64,000 nt of DNA from Blastocatellia bacterium (GTDB lineage Bacteria > Acidobacteriota > Blastocatellia > Pyrinomonadales > Pyrinomonadaceae): the NCBI GenBank assembly GCA_016789265.1, contig JAEUQK010000010.1, forward strand, positions 1 to 64,000, in the 5' to 3' direction. Positions 26,655 through 35,600 of this stretch are shown here, piece after piece (position 1 is the first letter of the stretch; every line of letters begins with the position of its first letter). The position numbers and the translations under genes are program-made. A model generated the notes under the pieces. The model searched no databases. It was not told the origin of the DNA and saw only the letters and a program-made list of their open reading frames with translations.

Positions 26655-26667
26655 AATGCACACTTTT

Positions 26668-26673
26668 TATAAT
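26668..26673 (+). promoter_or_regulatory. Possible -10 box for the integrase gene
   Basis: A perfect TATAAT on the plus strand lies 38-43 bases before the first possible integrase start. It falls inside cassette 1, so integrase expression from it would depend on which cassette is first. The -35 region (AGTTTT) is weak. No LexA-type CTGT-N8-ACAG palindrome is visible. Confidence 0.35.
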
Positions 26674-26683
26674 AACCAAAAAA

Positions 26684-26710
26684 GCACCGAACTATTGATT
26701 ATACGTTCCA
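26684..26710 (-). promoter_or_regulatory. attI junction and probable cassette promoter (Pc)
   Basis: The junction core on the minus strand is GTTCGGTGC (plus GCACCGAAC, 26684-26692), where cassette 1 begins after the G. Just outside, the minus strand has a perfect TATAAT (plus ATTATA, 26698-26703) that would start RNA at about the junction and read into the cassettes. No good -35 box is seen at 16-18 bases. The position, between integrase start and first cassette, is where integron promoters lie. Confidence 0.55.
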
Positions 26711-27736
26711 ATGCGTGATAATATGCCTGCACCGATTGATTGTCAGGCAACCCGGAATGCTGGAGTAATTGTGGAAAACAAGCCTAAATTATTGGAGCAG
26801 GTACGGCGCACGGCAAGGTTGCGGCACCTCAGCCGCAAGACCGAAAATTCGTACGTTGCCTACATAAGGCGGTTCATTCTGTTTCACAATAAACGGCACC
26901 CGAATGAAATGGGTGTTGAGGAGATCCGTGCTTTTCTGACGGACATGGCTGTTCGGGAGCGGGTCGCAGCTTCCACACAGAATGTCGCGTTTAGTGCCCT
27001 TCTTTTTCTATATCGCGATGTTCTTGGGATCGCGGTAGGCGAGATAGCCGGAGTTGTGCGGGCGAAGCGTTCAAAGTCCTTACCGGCCGTATTCACGCCA
27101 GCTGAGGCACGTGCGATAATTAACGAGTTGAACGGAACTCCGCGTTTGATCGTGGGACTTCTCTATGGGGCCGGGCTGCGTTTGAATGAAGCGTTGAAAC
27201 TGAGAGTTAAAGATATCGATCTCGGATCGATGCAATTAACGGTCAGAGCCGGCAAGGGGGATAAAGACCGGGTCACTCTCCTTCCGGCATCACTCGTCGA
27301 ATCATTGTCCCTTCACCTGGAGAAAGTGAGGATCCTTCATCGTGAGGATCTTGCCCGAGGGTTTGGCGATGTGATGCTGCCCGGAGCCCTTGATAGGAAG
27401 TATCCCCAAGCCTCGCGTGAATGGGCCTGGCAGTATGTTTTTCCTTCGGCTAAGATCTCACCTTCATGGGATGATGGCAAACTCCGACGCCATCACGCCA
27501 CCGAAACACCTGTTCAAAAGGCGGTGCGGGCCGCGATGAAGCGGGCTGGCGTGAGCAAGCACGGCAATTGCCATACCTTTCGCCATAGCTTCGCGACGCA
27601 TCTTCTGGAGGACCAATACGACATCCGGACCGTTCAGGAACTGCTTGGCCACAAGGATGTTAGGACAACACAGATATATACCCACGTTGTGAAGAAGAAG
27701 AATTTTGTCAGAAGCCCGCTCGACCATTTGCAGTGA
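26711..27736 (+). CDS. intI: Integron integrase (IntI-type tyrosine recombinase)
   Basis: 341 residues from ATG 26711. ATG 26723 or GTG 26771 (preceded by GGAG) are also possible; the last gives [21 protein letters not shown], like many integron integrases. SAM-like N-terminal domain, then the catalytic domain with Arg in [39 protein letters not shown] and the Tyr in TTQIYTHV. The insert [23 protein letters not shown] followed by [17 protein letters not shown] is the extra domain specific to integron integrases that binds the protruding attC bases. It is divergent from the cassette array, as expected. Confidence 0.95.
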   Translation: MRDNMPAPIDCQATRNAGVIVENKPKLLEQVRRTARLRHLSRKTENSYVAYIRRFILFHNKRHPNEMGVEEIRAFLTDMAVRERVAASTQNVAFSALLFLYRDVLGIAVGEIAGVVRAKRSKSLPAVFTPAEARAIINELNGTPRLIVGLLYGAGLRLNEALKLRVKDIDLGSMQLTVRAGKGDKDRVTLLPASLVESLSLHLEKVRILHREDLARGFGDVMLPGALDRKYPQASREWAWQYVFPSAKISPSWDDGKLRRHHATETPVQKAVRAAMKRAGVSKHGNCHTFRHSFATHLLEDQYDIRTVQELLGHKDVRTTQIYTHVVKKKNFVRSPLDHLQ

Positions 27737-27794
27737 TGGTTTCTATATGAGATGTTTCTGAGGCCCTGCGGCAAAAATAACAATTACCGAGATC

Positions 27795-29495
27795 ATGAAT
27801 AAGCTTATCGAATGTGTTCCCAACTTTAGCGAGGGCCGCGATATGGCCGTGATCAAACAGATCACTGACGAGATCGAAAAGATCGACGGCGTTAAGCTGC
27901 TCGATGTCGATCCCGGAGCGACAACGAACCGAACGGTCGTAACGTTTGTCGGAACGCCGGACGAGGTCGTCGAGGCGGCCTTTCAAGCGGTAAAGAAGGC
28001 GCAGGAAGTGATCGACATGCGTCAGCATAAGGGCGATCATCCTCGCTTTGGTGCTACTGATGTATGCCCGCTGGTTCCCATCTCAGATATCACGATGGAA
28101 GAGACTGCGGCCTATGCACGCAAACTTGGCCAGCGTATTGGCGATGAACTCGGCATACCTGTCTATCTCTACGAAAACGCGGCGACGGAAGAAAAGAGAC
28201 GCAACCTGGCGAATAACCGCGAAGGAGAATACGAGGGCTTAAAGGAAAAGCTTTCAGATCCGGCTTGGAAACCCGATCTCGGCCCGGCCGAATTTAATGA
28301 AAGTGTTGCCCGTTCCGGAGCGACAGCAGTCGGTGCGAGAGATTTCCTGATCGCGGTAAATTTCAATCTGAACACGACGTCGACACGGCGTGCCAACGCG
28401 ATCGCCTTTGATGTCCGCGAAAAGGGACGTCCGAAGCGAGAAGGGAATCCGATCACCGGTAAACCGATCGTCGACGAGAGCGGTGAACCGGTGATGATCC
28501 CGGGCACGCTGAAGGGTACCAAGGCGATCGGCTGGTATATCGAAGAATACGGCATCGCACAGGTTTCAATGAACATAACGAATCTCTCGGAGACGCCGCT
28601 TCACATTGCGTTTGATGAGGTGAGCGAAAAGGCGGCCGCACGTGGTATTCGCGTTACCGGACTTGAGATAGTAGGGCTTGTGCCGAAGAAAGCGATCATC
28701 GATGCGGGCAAATACTACTTGACCAAACAAACTCGTTCGCTCGGCATCACGGAATCGGAGATCGTAAAGATCGCGATAAAGTCAATGGGCCTAGATGACC
28801 TGAAGCCGTTCGATCCGAAAGAAAAGATCATTGAATACGTCTTATCAAGTGACGAAAATACAAAGAGCCTTGTAGAACTTTCTTGTCGCGGATTTGCCGA
28901 TGAAACCGCTTCGGAATCGCCGGCACCGGGCGGCGGCTCGATCTCGGCGTACTTGGGCGCACTTGGCGCCGCGCTGGCGACGATGGTCGCTAATCTCTCT
29001 GCTCATAAAGCGGGCTGGGACGACCGCTGGTTGGAATTTTCGGATTGGGCCGTCAAAGGGCAAATGATCAAGGACGATCTGCTCGCACTCGTGGACGAAG
29101 ATACGAACTCGTTCAACAAGGTGATGGACGCGTTCGCGTTGCCCAAGGGAAGCGAGGAGGAAAAGGCTGTGCGATCGGCGGCGATCCAGAGTGCCACACG
29201 CTACGCCGCCGAGGTTCCATTTCGAACAATGAAACGTGCGTCCGACGCTTTTGAGGTTATCAAGGCGATGGCAGTTGACGGCAACCCAAATTCCGTCTCA
29301 GATGCCGGTGTTGGTGCGCTTTGTGCCCGCTCAGCTGTTATGGGCGCTTATCTGAATGTGAAGATAAACGCGGCGGGGATCAAGGATAAGCAATTTGCCA
29401 ACGATCTCCTTGCGCGCGGTGCCGAGATCGAGCGCATGGCTATCGAACAGGAACGCGAAATAATGGCGATCGTGGATGAGAAGATCAAGGTCTAA
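27795..29495 (+). CDS. ftcD: Bifunctional glutamate formimidoyltransferase / formimidoyl-THF cyclodeaminase
   Basis: 566 residues, the fused form known from animals and some bacteria. The formiminotransferase part (about 1-325) starts IECVPNFSEGRD and has GDHPRFGATDVCPLVPI with His82, matching the catalytic His of the animal enzyme. The cyclodeaminase part (about 365-566) has SPAPGGGSISAYLGALGAALATMVANLS and GNPNSVSDAGVGALCA. It moves the formimino group from formiminoglutamate to tetrahydrofolate and releases ammonia, in histidine degradation. hutH/U/I are not in the window. Confidence 0.96.
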   Translation: MNKLIECVPNFSEGRDMAVIKQITDEIEKIDGVKLLDVDPGATTNRTVVTFVGTPDEVVEAAFQAVKKAQEVIDMRQHKGDHPRFGATDVCPLVPISDITMEETAAYARKLGQRIGDELGIPVYLYENAATEEKRRNLANNREGEYEGLKEKLSDPAWKPDLGPAEFNESVARSGATAVGARDFLIAVNFNLNTTSTRRANAIAFDVREKGRPKREGNPITGKPIVDESGEPVMIPGTLKGTKAIGWYIEEYGIAQVSMNITNLSETPLHIAFDEVSEKAAARGIRVTGLEIVGLVPKKAIIDAGKYYLTKQTRSLGITESEIVKIAIKSMGLDDLKPFDPKEKIIEYVLSSDENTKSLVELSCRGFADETASESPAPGGGSISAYLGALGAALATMVANLSAHKAGWDDRWLEFSDWAVKGQMIKDDLLALVDEDTNSFNKVMDAFALPKGSEEEKAVRSAAIQSATRYAAEVPFRTMKRASDAFEVIKAMAVDGNPNSVSDAGVGALCARSAVMGAYLNVKINAAGIKDKQFANDLLARGAEIERMAIEQEREIMAIVDEKIKV

Positions 29496-29531
29496 TGACT
29501 CTTCGGAAGACGGTCGCCTATCTTGTCCTGG

Positions 29532-30362
29532 TCAATGAACGACCGGCAGACTTGCGGCTCTCGTTTCGGCAATGTCCTTAAGAATGGTCTTAACGGTCTC
29601 CTCGACAAGGACCTTTCCTTTTTCACGCGTCGCCAATGTCGCATCGCCCCACACACCGCTAGGTGTGAAAACCCCCGGAGCACCCTTTTTACGTGTGAGA
29701 GGCCCAGGGTCATCAGGTGACGTGTCAGCCTTAACCGCGAGTCTCATGTTCACCCTCTTCGGGTACATGTAGAGCATCATCGAGGTTTCAGCTTCGTCGG
29801 CATGCGTTCCGCGAGCTTGTTTCAATAAGTTCGGATCTATTTTCTCATCCACCTCAAAGACATCCGTGAACGTCATCAAAATGCCGTCCTTCGCGAGCAT
29901 TTCGGCAGAAGCCCTGAGGGGACGCATCGTCGAGACCCCGGTATTTAAGATATAGAACCGGCGAGGGCCATATGCCGCAAGGCTCTTTACAATGTCGACA
30001 ACGAGATCGCGTGCGGTCTCGAATCTCAAGTGAGTCGATCCGGGATACTCAAGAAACGCAGGGTAGAAATGATAAGTGATAGTCGGGGCGATAACCACGG
30101 CTGCTTCCTTGAGTACGCGTTCGGTGTAATATCTTGCAAGGCTGAGATCATTGTCCAGTCTTAGATGTGGGCCGTGTTCTTTGGCAGCCGCTCCAAGCGG
30201 GATAACGACAACGGTATCAGGCGTGAGAGCTTTTTCAGCCTCGATCCAGGTCAGATCGCTTAGTACAATGCCCCGCTTCGAAGGCGATTGTGCAAATGTT
30301 ACGATCGTGAATAGGCCGAGTATGGTCAACATTACAAGGTAACGAAGATGTAATCGTTTCAT
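29532..30362 (-). CDS. Secreted creatininase-family amidohydrolase
   Basis: 276 residues with a signal peptide (MKRLHLRYLVMLTILGLFTIVTFAQS). The creatininase fold metal motifs are visible: PLGAAAKEHGPHLRLDNDL (E, H and D ligands) and GTHADEAETSMMLYM. LEYPGSTHLRFET lies between. Family members hydrolyse cyclic or linear amides (creatinine, guanosine-derived intermediates) or act as peptidases in cofactor maturation. The substrate here cannot be told. It converges with ftcD and diverges from cca. Confidence 0.88.
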   Translation of the reverse strand: MKRLHLRYLVMLTILGLFTIVTFAQSPSKRGIVLSDLTWIEAEKALTPDTVVVIPLGAAAKEHGPHLRLDNDLSLARYYTERVLKEAAVVIAPTITYHFYPAFLEYPGSTHLRFETARDLVVDIVKSLAAYGPRRFYILNTGVSTMRPLRASAEMLAKDGILMTFTDVFEVDEKIDPNLLKQARGTHADEAETSMMLYMYPKRVNMRLAVKADTSPDDPGPLTRKKGAPGVFTPSGVWGDATLATREKGKVLVEETVKTILKDIAETRAASLPVVH

Positions 30363-30524
30363 AGTGTTTTCATTCGGTTTCGGGCCGATAAGATGTGCGG
30401 CGGGCTAAGTTGCCATCGGCTAGAACACGGCTCCCCGAGATTTGCGTATAGTTCCATAATAGCCATTGGTTTGCAACCGTTAGCTAAGTCAAAGAACAGT
30501 TCGCCGGCCGTGGCCATTACACAT

Positions 30525-31913
30525 ATGACGAACTCGTCAGAAAAAGTACTTGAATTTTCTCGATCGATCGCAAAGGCCGGCGGGCGGGCGATGCTTGTCG
30601 GCGGATGCGTTCGGGATGAACTGATGGGAATTGAGCCCAAGGATTGGGACCTTGAGGTTTATTCGGTTCGGCCCGAAAAACTGCGGGAAATCCTTGATTC
30701 ATTTGGTGAGGTAAATATCGTTGGCGAGGCGTTTACGGTTTATAAGCTAGGGAGTGACCTTGATGTTTCACTGCCGCGGCGAGAGCGAAAGGCAGGTCGA
30801 GGGCATCGGGGTTTTGTGGTCGAAGGCGACCCTGATATGTCATTTGAGGAAGCGTGTTCGCGGCGTGATTTCACAGTGAACGCGATCCTCAAAGATCCGT
30901 TGACCGAAGAGATCATCGATCCGTTCGGCGGCAGGGAAGATATCGACCGTAGAGTTCTGCGGCGTGTCTCAATCGATACGTTCGCTGAAGATTCGCTCCG
31001 AGTTCTGCGTGCGGCTCAGTTCGCTGCCCGATTAGAATTCGATATCGAACCGGAGACAGCTGCGACCTGTAAGAGCATTGTGGTTACCGACCTGCCGAAG
31101 GAACGAATTTGGGGCGAACTCGAGAAGCTGCTTCTGAAAGCCAAACGTCCTTCGATCGGCATTAGGTGGCTCTACGATCTTGGAGCGGTAGATCAGATCT
31201 TTCCCGAACTTGCGGCTCTTGTCGGCGTGCCGCAGGAGCCGGACTGGCATCCGGAAGGCGATGTCGATGTTCACACTTTAATGGTTGTTGATGAAGCAAG
31301 AAAACTGATAGACGACCTCGACTACCCGCGAAAGGTTGCGGTGATGCTTGGTGCGGTCGCGCATGATCTCGGCAAACCTCCTACAACCGAGTTTGTTGAC
31401 GGCAGGATCCGTTCGCGGGGTCACGACGAAGCAGGTGTCGAACCGACCCTTGCGTTACTTGATCGTCTAGGAATCTTCACGCTGCACGGTTTTGATGTTC
31501 GTGAACAGATCGTTCAACTTGTGCGATACCACCTGAAACCCGGCGAGTTTTATAAGGCCGAATCGAAAAGTCCCGTCGGCGACGGAGCTTTTAGGAGGCT
31601 GGCACGAAAAGTTGAACCGGATCTGCTTTATCGAGTTGCAAAGGCAGACTCGCTCGGGCGAAATCCGGAATGGCTGCCGAAAGAGAAGTGGTTCGATTCG
31701 GCCGCGCAGGAATGGTTCATTGAACGCGTCCGTTCGTTAAACATTGAAAAGACCGCTCCGGAACCAATATTAAAAGGCCGGCACCTGATCGACCTTGGAA
31801 TGGAGCCGTCGCCAAGATTCAAAGCAATACTCGACGCTGTTTATGAGTTGCAGCTTGACGGCAGGGTCACTGATATCGAGTCAGCCCTGGCTCTCGCGAA
31901 AGAGGCAGCGTGA
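30525..31913 (+). CDS. cca: CCA-adding tRNA nucleotidyltransferase with HD domain
   Basis: 462 residues from ATG 30525 (MTNSSEKVLEFSRSIAKAGG). The frame is open further upstream, but those residues are not family-like. Nucleotidyltransferase head: AMLVGGCVRDELMG, DWDLEVYS and DVSLPRRERK; then FEEACSRRDFTVNAILKDP. RNA-binding neck: DTFAEDSLRVLRAAQFAARLEF. An HD phosphohydrolase domain follows (VHTLMVVDEAR, GAVAHDLGKPPTTE). It repairs or adds the 3'-CCA of tRNA. HD-containing members can also have phosphatase activity. Confidence 0.94.
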   Translation: MTNSSEKVLEFSRSIAKAGGRAMLVGGCVRDELMGIEPKDWDLEVYSVRPEKLREILDSFGEVNIVGEAFTVYKLGSDLDVSLPRRERKAGRGHRGFVVEGDPDMSFEEACSRRDFTVNAILKDPLTEEIIDPFGGREDIDRRVLRRVSIDTFAEDSLRVLRAAQFAARLEFDIEPETAATCKSIVVTDLPKERIWGELEKLLLKAKRPSIGIRWLYDLGAVDQIFPELAALVGVPQEPDWHPEGDVDVHTLMVVDEARKLIDDLDYPRKVAVMLGAVAHDLGKPPTTEFVDGRIRSRGHDEAGVEPTLALLDRLGIFTLHGFDVREQIVQLVRYHLKPGEFYKAESKSPVGDGAFRRLARKVEPDLLYRVAKADSLGRNPEWLPKEKWFDSAAQEWFIERVRSLNIEKTAPEPILKGRHLIDLGMEPSPRFKAILDAVYELQLDGRVTDIESALALAKEAA

Positions 31914-31929
31914 AAGACAATACGTCAAT

Positions 31930-32658
31930 TCAGAACCGAAACCCGATTCCAGTTGGGCACACTTCAGGCTTTCTGTATTTCCATTTTACACAGCCGTCTT
32001 CTTCAAATTCCGGCTGCGACTGGTCGCCCTCCAACGGATGCAGCTGAATAATGAAATCGAGAAAATCGGCATCTTCCCATCCCTCTTTGATCCAGTCCCG
32101 TGGAGTTTCACCCGGTCGCGTCCGCTTGAAATAATCGATCGGCTTTTCAAATTCGATGCCGGCGTCTCGACCGAAGGCCTCGCGGAAAAGGCCCTTGTTC
32201 TCCAGTCTCATCCAGCCGCCTGCCAGGTCATTTGGCGGGAATCCGTAGATACTGACGGCGTATTGGCCCGGCGTGACATGGACAAAAGTTCCCAGTTCGT
32301 AATCGCCGCCGTCTTCCGCGAGCGGCCACTCTTTCATGTAATCGGCCAACCCCTCGTCGCACACCCCAGAAACCGCCATCTGGCCAGAATTCAGGTCGAG
32401 TTTCCAATCGATCCTTGAGGTCCATTGGTTGTTTTCCTCATCGCTGAGATCGCCAAACACAATGCGTATGTTGTAGCCGTCATCCTGATACAGGGAAGCG
32501 GCGGCCACTGCTCCGCTCAGGGTCAGATCACGCAATCCTTCGCGGCCGCCAAAGAACTCGTGAAACTCAGAGAGCGGATGCCCTCCCAAATGACGGTCGG
32601 CAACGTAAATAAGGCAACCGGCCTCCTGGATCGAGAATTCCAATTGGGTTCGTTCCAT
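31930..32658 (-). CDS. Hypothetical protein
   Basis: 242 residues, no signal peptide or membrane span, acidic. Visible features are GGHPLSEFHEFFGGREGLRDLTLSGAVAAASLYQDDGYNIRIVFGDL and an aromatic central part (TPGQYAVSIYGFPPNDLAGGWM), then a Trp/Asp-rich end with SQPEFEEDGCVKWKYRKPEVCP. I do not recognise a family. It starts 17 bases after the end of the large propeller-protein gene in the same direction, so the two may be co-transcribed. It converges with cca. Confidence 0.75.
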   Translation of the reverse strand: MERTQLEFSIQEAGCLIYVADRHLGGHPLSEFHEFFGGREGLRDLTLSGAVAAASLYQDDGYNIRIVFGDLSDEENNQWTSRIDWKLDLNSGQMAVSGVCDEGLADYMKEWPLAEDGGDYELGTFVHVTPGQYAVSIYGFPPNDLAGGWMRLENKGLFREAFGRDAGIEFEKPIDYFKRTRPGETPRDWIKEGWEDADFLDFIIQLHPLEGDQSQPEFEEDGCVKWKYRKPEVCPTGIGFRF

Positions 32659-32675
32659 ATAAACTTGCCCGACTT

Positions 32676-35600
32676 TTAGCGAAGAGCTTCGATCGCTGCA
32701 TCAAAGCTGAATCGGCCGTATCGCACGACTCCAAATTTGATCGCAACAACGATACTCTGTCCCGGGAGAAGCGGTGATGTTGCCGAGATCGCATCGACCG
32801 TTAATGTGCTGTTCAATCCGCCACCCGCGGGCTGAAGCCGTTCTGCCGCAAGTGTCGTTCCTTTAACATTCGAGGCTTCGTTAAGGCTCGACATCAGTCT
32901 GAAGTCGGGACGGGCCGAGGTCCGCATTTGCGACAGGCTTCCAAGGGTCGGGAAGTCGATCGTACGTATCCGTAGTGAATAGATCGGAGTTGAGGTATTG
33001 TTCGTTATCATTCGATAAACGGTAAACGTACCGTACCTTCCGTTCGGAACCGGGATCGGATCCCAAACCGGCGATAGCACCTCGATCACCGAGACTTCGC
33101 TTGGTTTCATCATCGGAAGGCTTTCAGTCGTCTCCGGCGCGGGCGAACCAAGGGTCGACATCACCTTGCCGTCCAAAGCTCCGGCAAAGTTTCTGCCGAC
33201 ACCGTCAACGAGGACGAAATCGACTCTGTTGTTTCCTGTGTCCTGAAGACCGGACGGTGTTAATCGTCGAACATATCCGAATTCGGAATTTTCCGGCGAC
33301 ATACGCGGCAATGCCATTCCTTCGCTTGTCCATTCTGATTGCCCAAATCCGACGGCGTCGACCGCGTTTTGAGGCTCGAATGCGCTCACGTTCGTCGATC
33401 GAATGAGAACGATGTCTGCATTATCGGGGATGTCGGCAGAGAACGTCCGGTCGCCGACCAGCGTCGTTGTGCCCCGGCCCGTCGGATAGTCGATCATCGA
33501 GAACCCGCCCGACGGATTGTTGTTTGTGATCATGTAAGAACCGCGTGAAGGTATCGTAACCAGATTAGGGATCGAAGCAACGGTATCGATCGTGTCGTTC
33601 TTAACACATGCGATCGCGTAGCCCGATGAATCGTCGGCCGCATTCACGGTAACATCAAAATCGTTCGGATTGAAAAGTTTTATATATTCGTCATTGGCAC
33701 CGTTTCGGCCGCGGAGTCGAAACTCGCTTATCAGAAGATCGCCAGCTGAAAGGTCGTCGTCAAGTATAGTTACGGTGGTGGTTTGCTTGTTTGGATCGAT
33801 CTCTGCGAAATTGGTCGGATTACTTAGGATCACCCTAAATGTCTCTTTGGGTTCCAGCGCCGGATCGTTCGTCAGCGGTATGGTGATAGACTTTTGAGTC
33901 TCAAAAGGATTGAACGTCAAAACGCCTGACGATGCCTGGTAGTCTTCGATCGCATGGCTAGTTCCATCTTCCGTCGTAAAGTCCACGGTGACCGGATTAG
34001 GGTCGCTTATAGTTCCGGTCCGCGTGACGTTCAATGTTACCGAAACACCATTTTCACTTTTCGAAGTCGAAAAACTCTCAAAGCCGAGTGTTCCGCCTGA
34101 ACCGCCGGTCGGCGAACCTACCACGCCAACAAATGTCAGCTCGCGGTTATTGGCAAGGCTTGTAATGTTAAAGACCGACGGATTGAATGTGTAGCCAGAG
34201 CGCGTGGCCGTAACTGAATGCGGTTCGCCGGGAACGGTATTGAGGAATCCAAAACGCCCGTCTGATCCGGTGACCACGAAATCAGACACCTGGCCGCTCA
34301 AAGCGACGAGGACATTCGAAATGGGTGTACCCGTTGCGTCGATCACTCGGCCGGATATAGAAATATCGCCAAACTTGGCTACGAACCCATCATAGCCGCC
34401 CGCATTCGTCGTTTGATATGCTTCGGGCGTTGTGGGAAATGGCGTCGCGTTTAGCTGAGATCGGCCGGCCAGGTACACGTTACCAACCGCATCAAGCGCA
34501 ATTTCTTCTGCAAACTCATGTCCGCCGCCGCCAAGATACGTGGAATAAACAAAGCCTGTAGCAGCCGGGTTGAGGACCGTTAGAAATGCGTCATTGTTCC
34601 CGTTAAAGGTGGTGTCGTATGCGCCCGCGGTTGTGGGGAAATCACCGCCGAAGTTATTTCCTGTAATGTAAGCGTTGCCAAATTGATCGACCGCGATACC
34701 ACTTGCGCTTTCATCCTGGGTGCCGCCGATAAACGTCGAGTATTGAAGCGTCGAGCCGTCAGCGCTGAGTCGGCTGACACCTATCTCGTTACTACCAAGA
34801 GCGGTGGTGTCCACGACGCCTGCAGTTGTCGGGAAGCCTGGCGAGGCTGATCCGGCTATATATGCTCGCCCCGAAGCGTCGATCGCAAGACAGTTAGCGT
34901 TATCGATACCGGTTCCTCCGATAAAGGTCGAATACACGAGCGATGAACCATCCGCACTGAATTTCGTTATAAAGAAATCCGTCAAACCATTCGCCGTCGT
35001 ATCGTAGCTGCCCAATGTCGTCGGAAAATCGGTGACATCATCCGTAGTCACTCCGCCCACATACACTTGTCCGAGGGAGTTGACCACGATCGAGTTAGCC
35101 GAATCTAAGGAGCTTCCGCCTATGAATGTTGAGTAAACAAGTGCGGTGCCGGTAGGATTTATTTTTGTCACGGCTGCATCGTCAAAACCGTTAAAGGTCG
35201 TATCAAATGCTCCCGGAGTCGTCGGGTAGTCAACGATCGCGTCAGAAGTTCTGACCGCTATGTAGGCGTTTCCCGAACCGTCGATGGCAATATCGTTGGC
35301 GGATTCATTCTGGCTTGCACCTATGTATGTCGAATAGATCAGCGATGCGCCGTTCGCGGACAGCTTCGAAACAAACACGTCGCTTCCACCATTAAAGGTT
35401 TCGTCAAAAGCTCCTGCCGTCACCGGAAAGGACGAGGATGCGAATCCAGTTAGAAAAATGTTTCCCAGCCCGTCGATCGCGATTCCGCGCCCCGCATCGG
35501 TAAAGCTCCCGCCAAGGTATGTCGAGAAGATAATGCCTGTTCCCGAGGTGTTGAACTTGGTCACAAATACGTCTTCAAAACCGTTTGCGGTCGTGTCAAA

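Larger units (their letters stand above)
23934..27736. mobile_element. Sedentary (chromosomal) integron with three cassettes
   Basis: The element contains an integron integrase (26711-27736, plus strand) and three genes on the minus strand running away from it, each followed by an attC-like site (25432-25547, 24605-24665, 23934-24031). Cassette 1 spans about 26691-25438, cassette 2 25437-24611, cassette 3 24610-23940. First core sites of cassettes 1 and 3 (minus-strand GTTCGGTGC and GTTCGGC) are exact complements of the R'' boxes of their own attC (GCACCGAAC and GCCGAAC). No transposase is present, so it appears to be a fixed chromosomal integron. It lies between housekeeping genes glyQS and ftcD. 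Confidence 0.88.

Noticed and set aside
25539..26692. Inverted GCACCGAAC/GTTCGGTGC flanks read as insertion-sequence ends
   Set aside because: No transposase lies between them and no target duplication is visible. Integron cassette logic explains the complementarity, together with the attC stem at one end only.
30393..30524. 44-residue N-terminal extension of the CCA-adding enzyme
   Set aside because: It is rich in residues atypical of the family, and ATG 30525 gives the expected N-terminus before the nucleotidyltransferase head.
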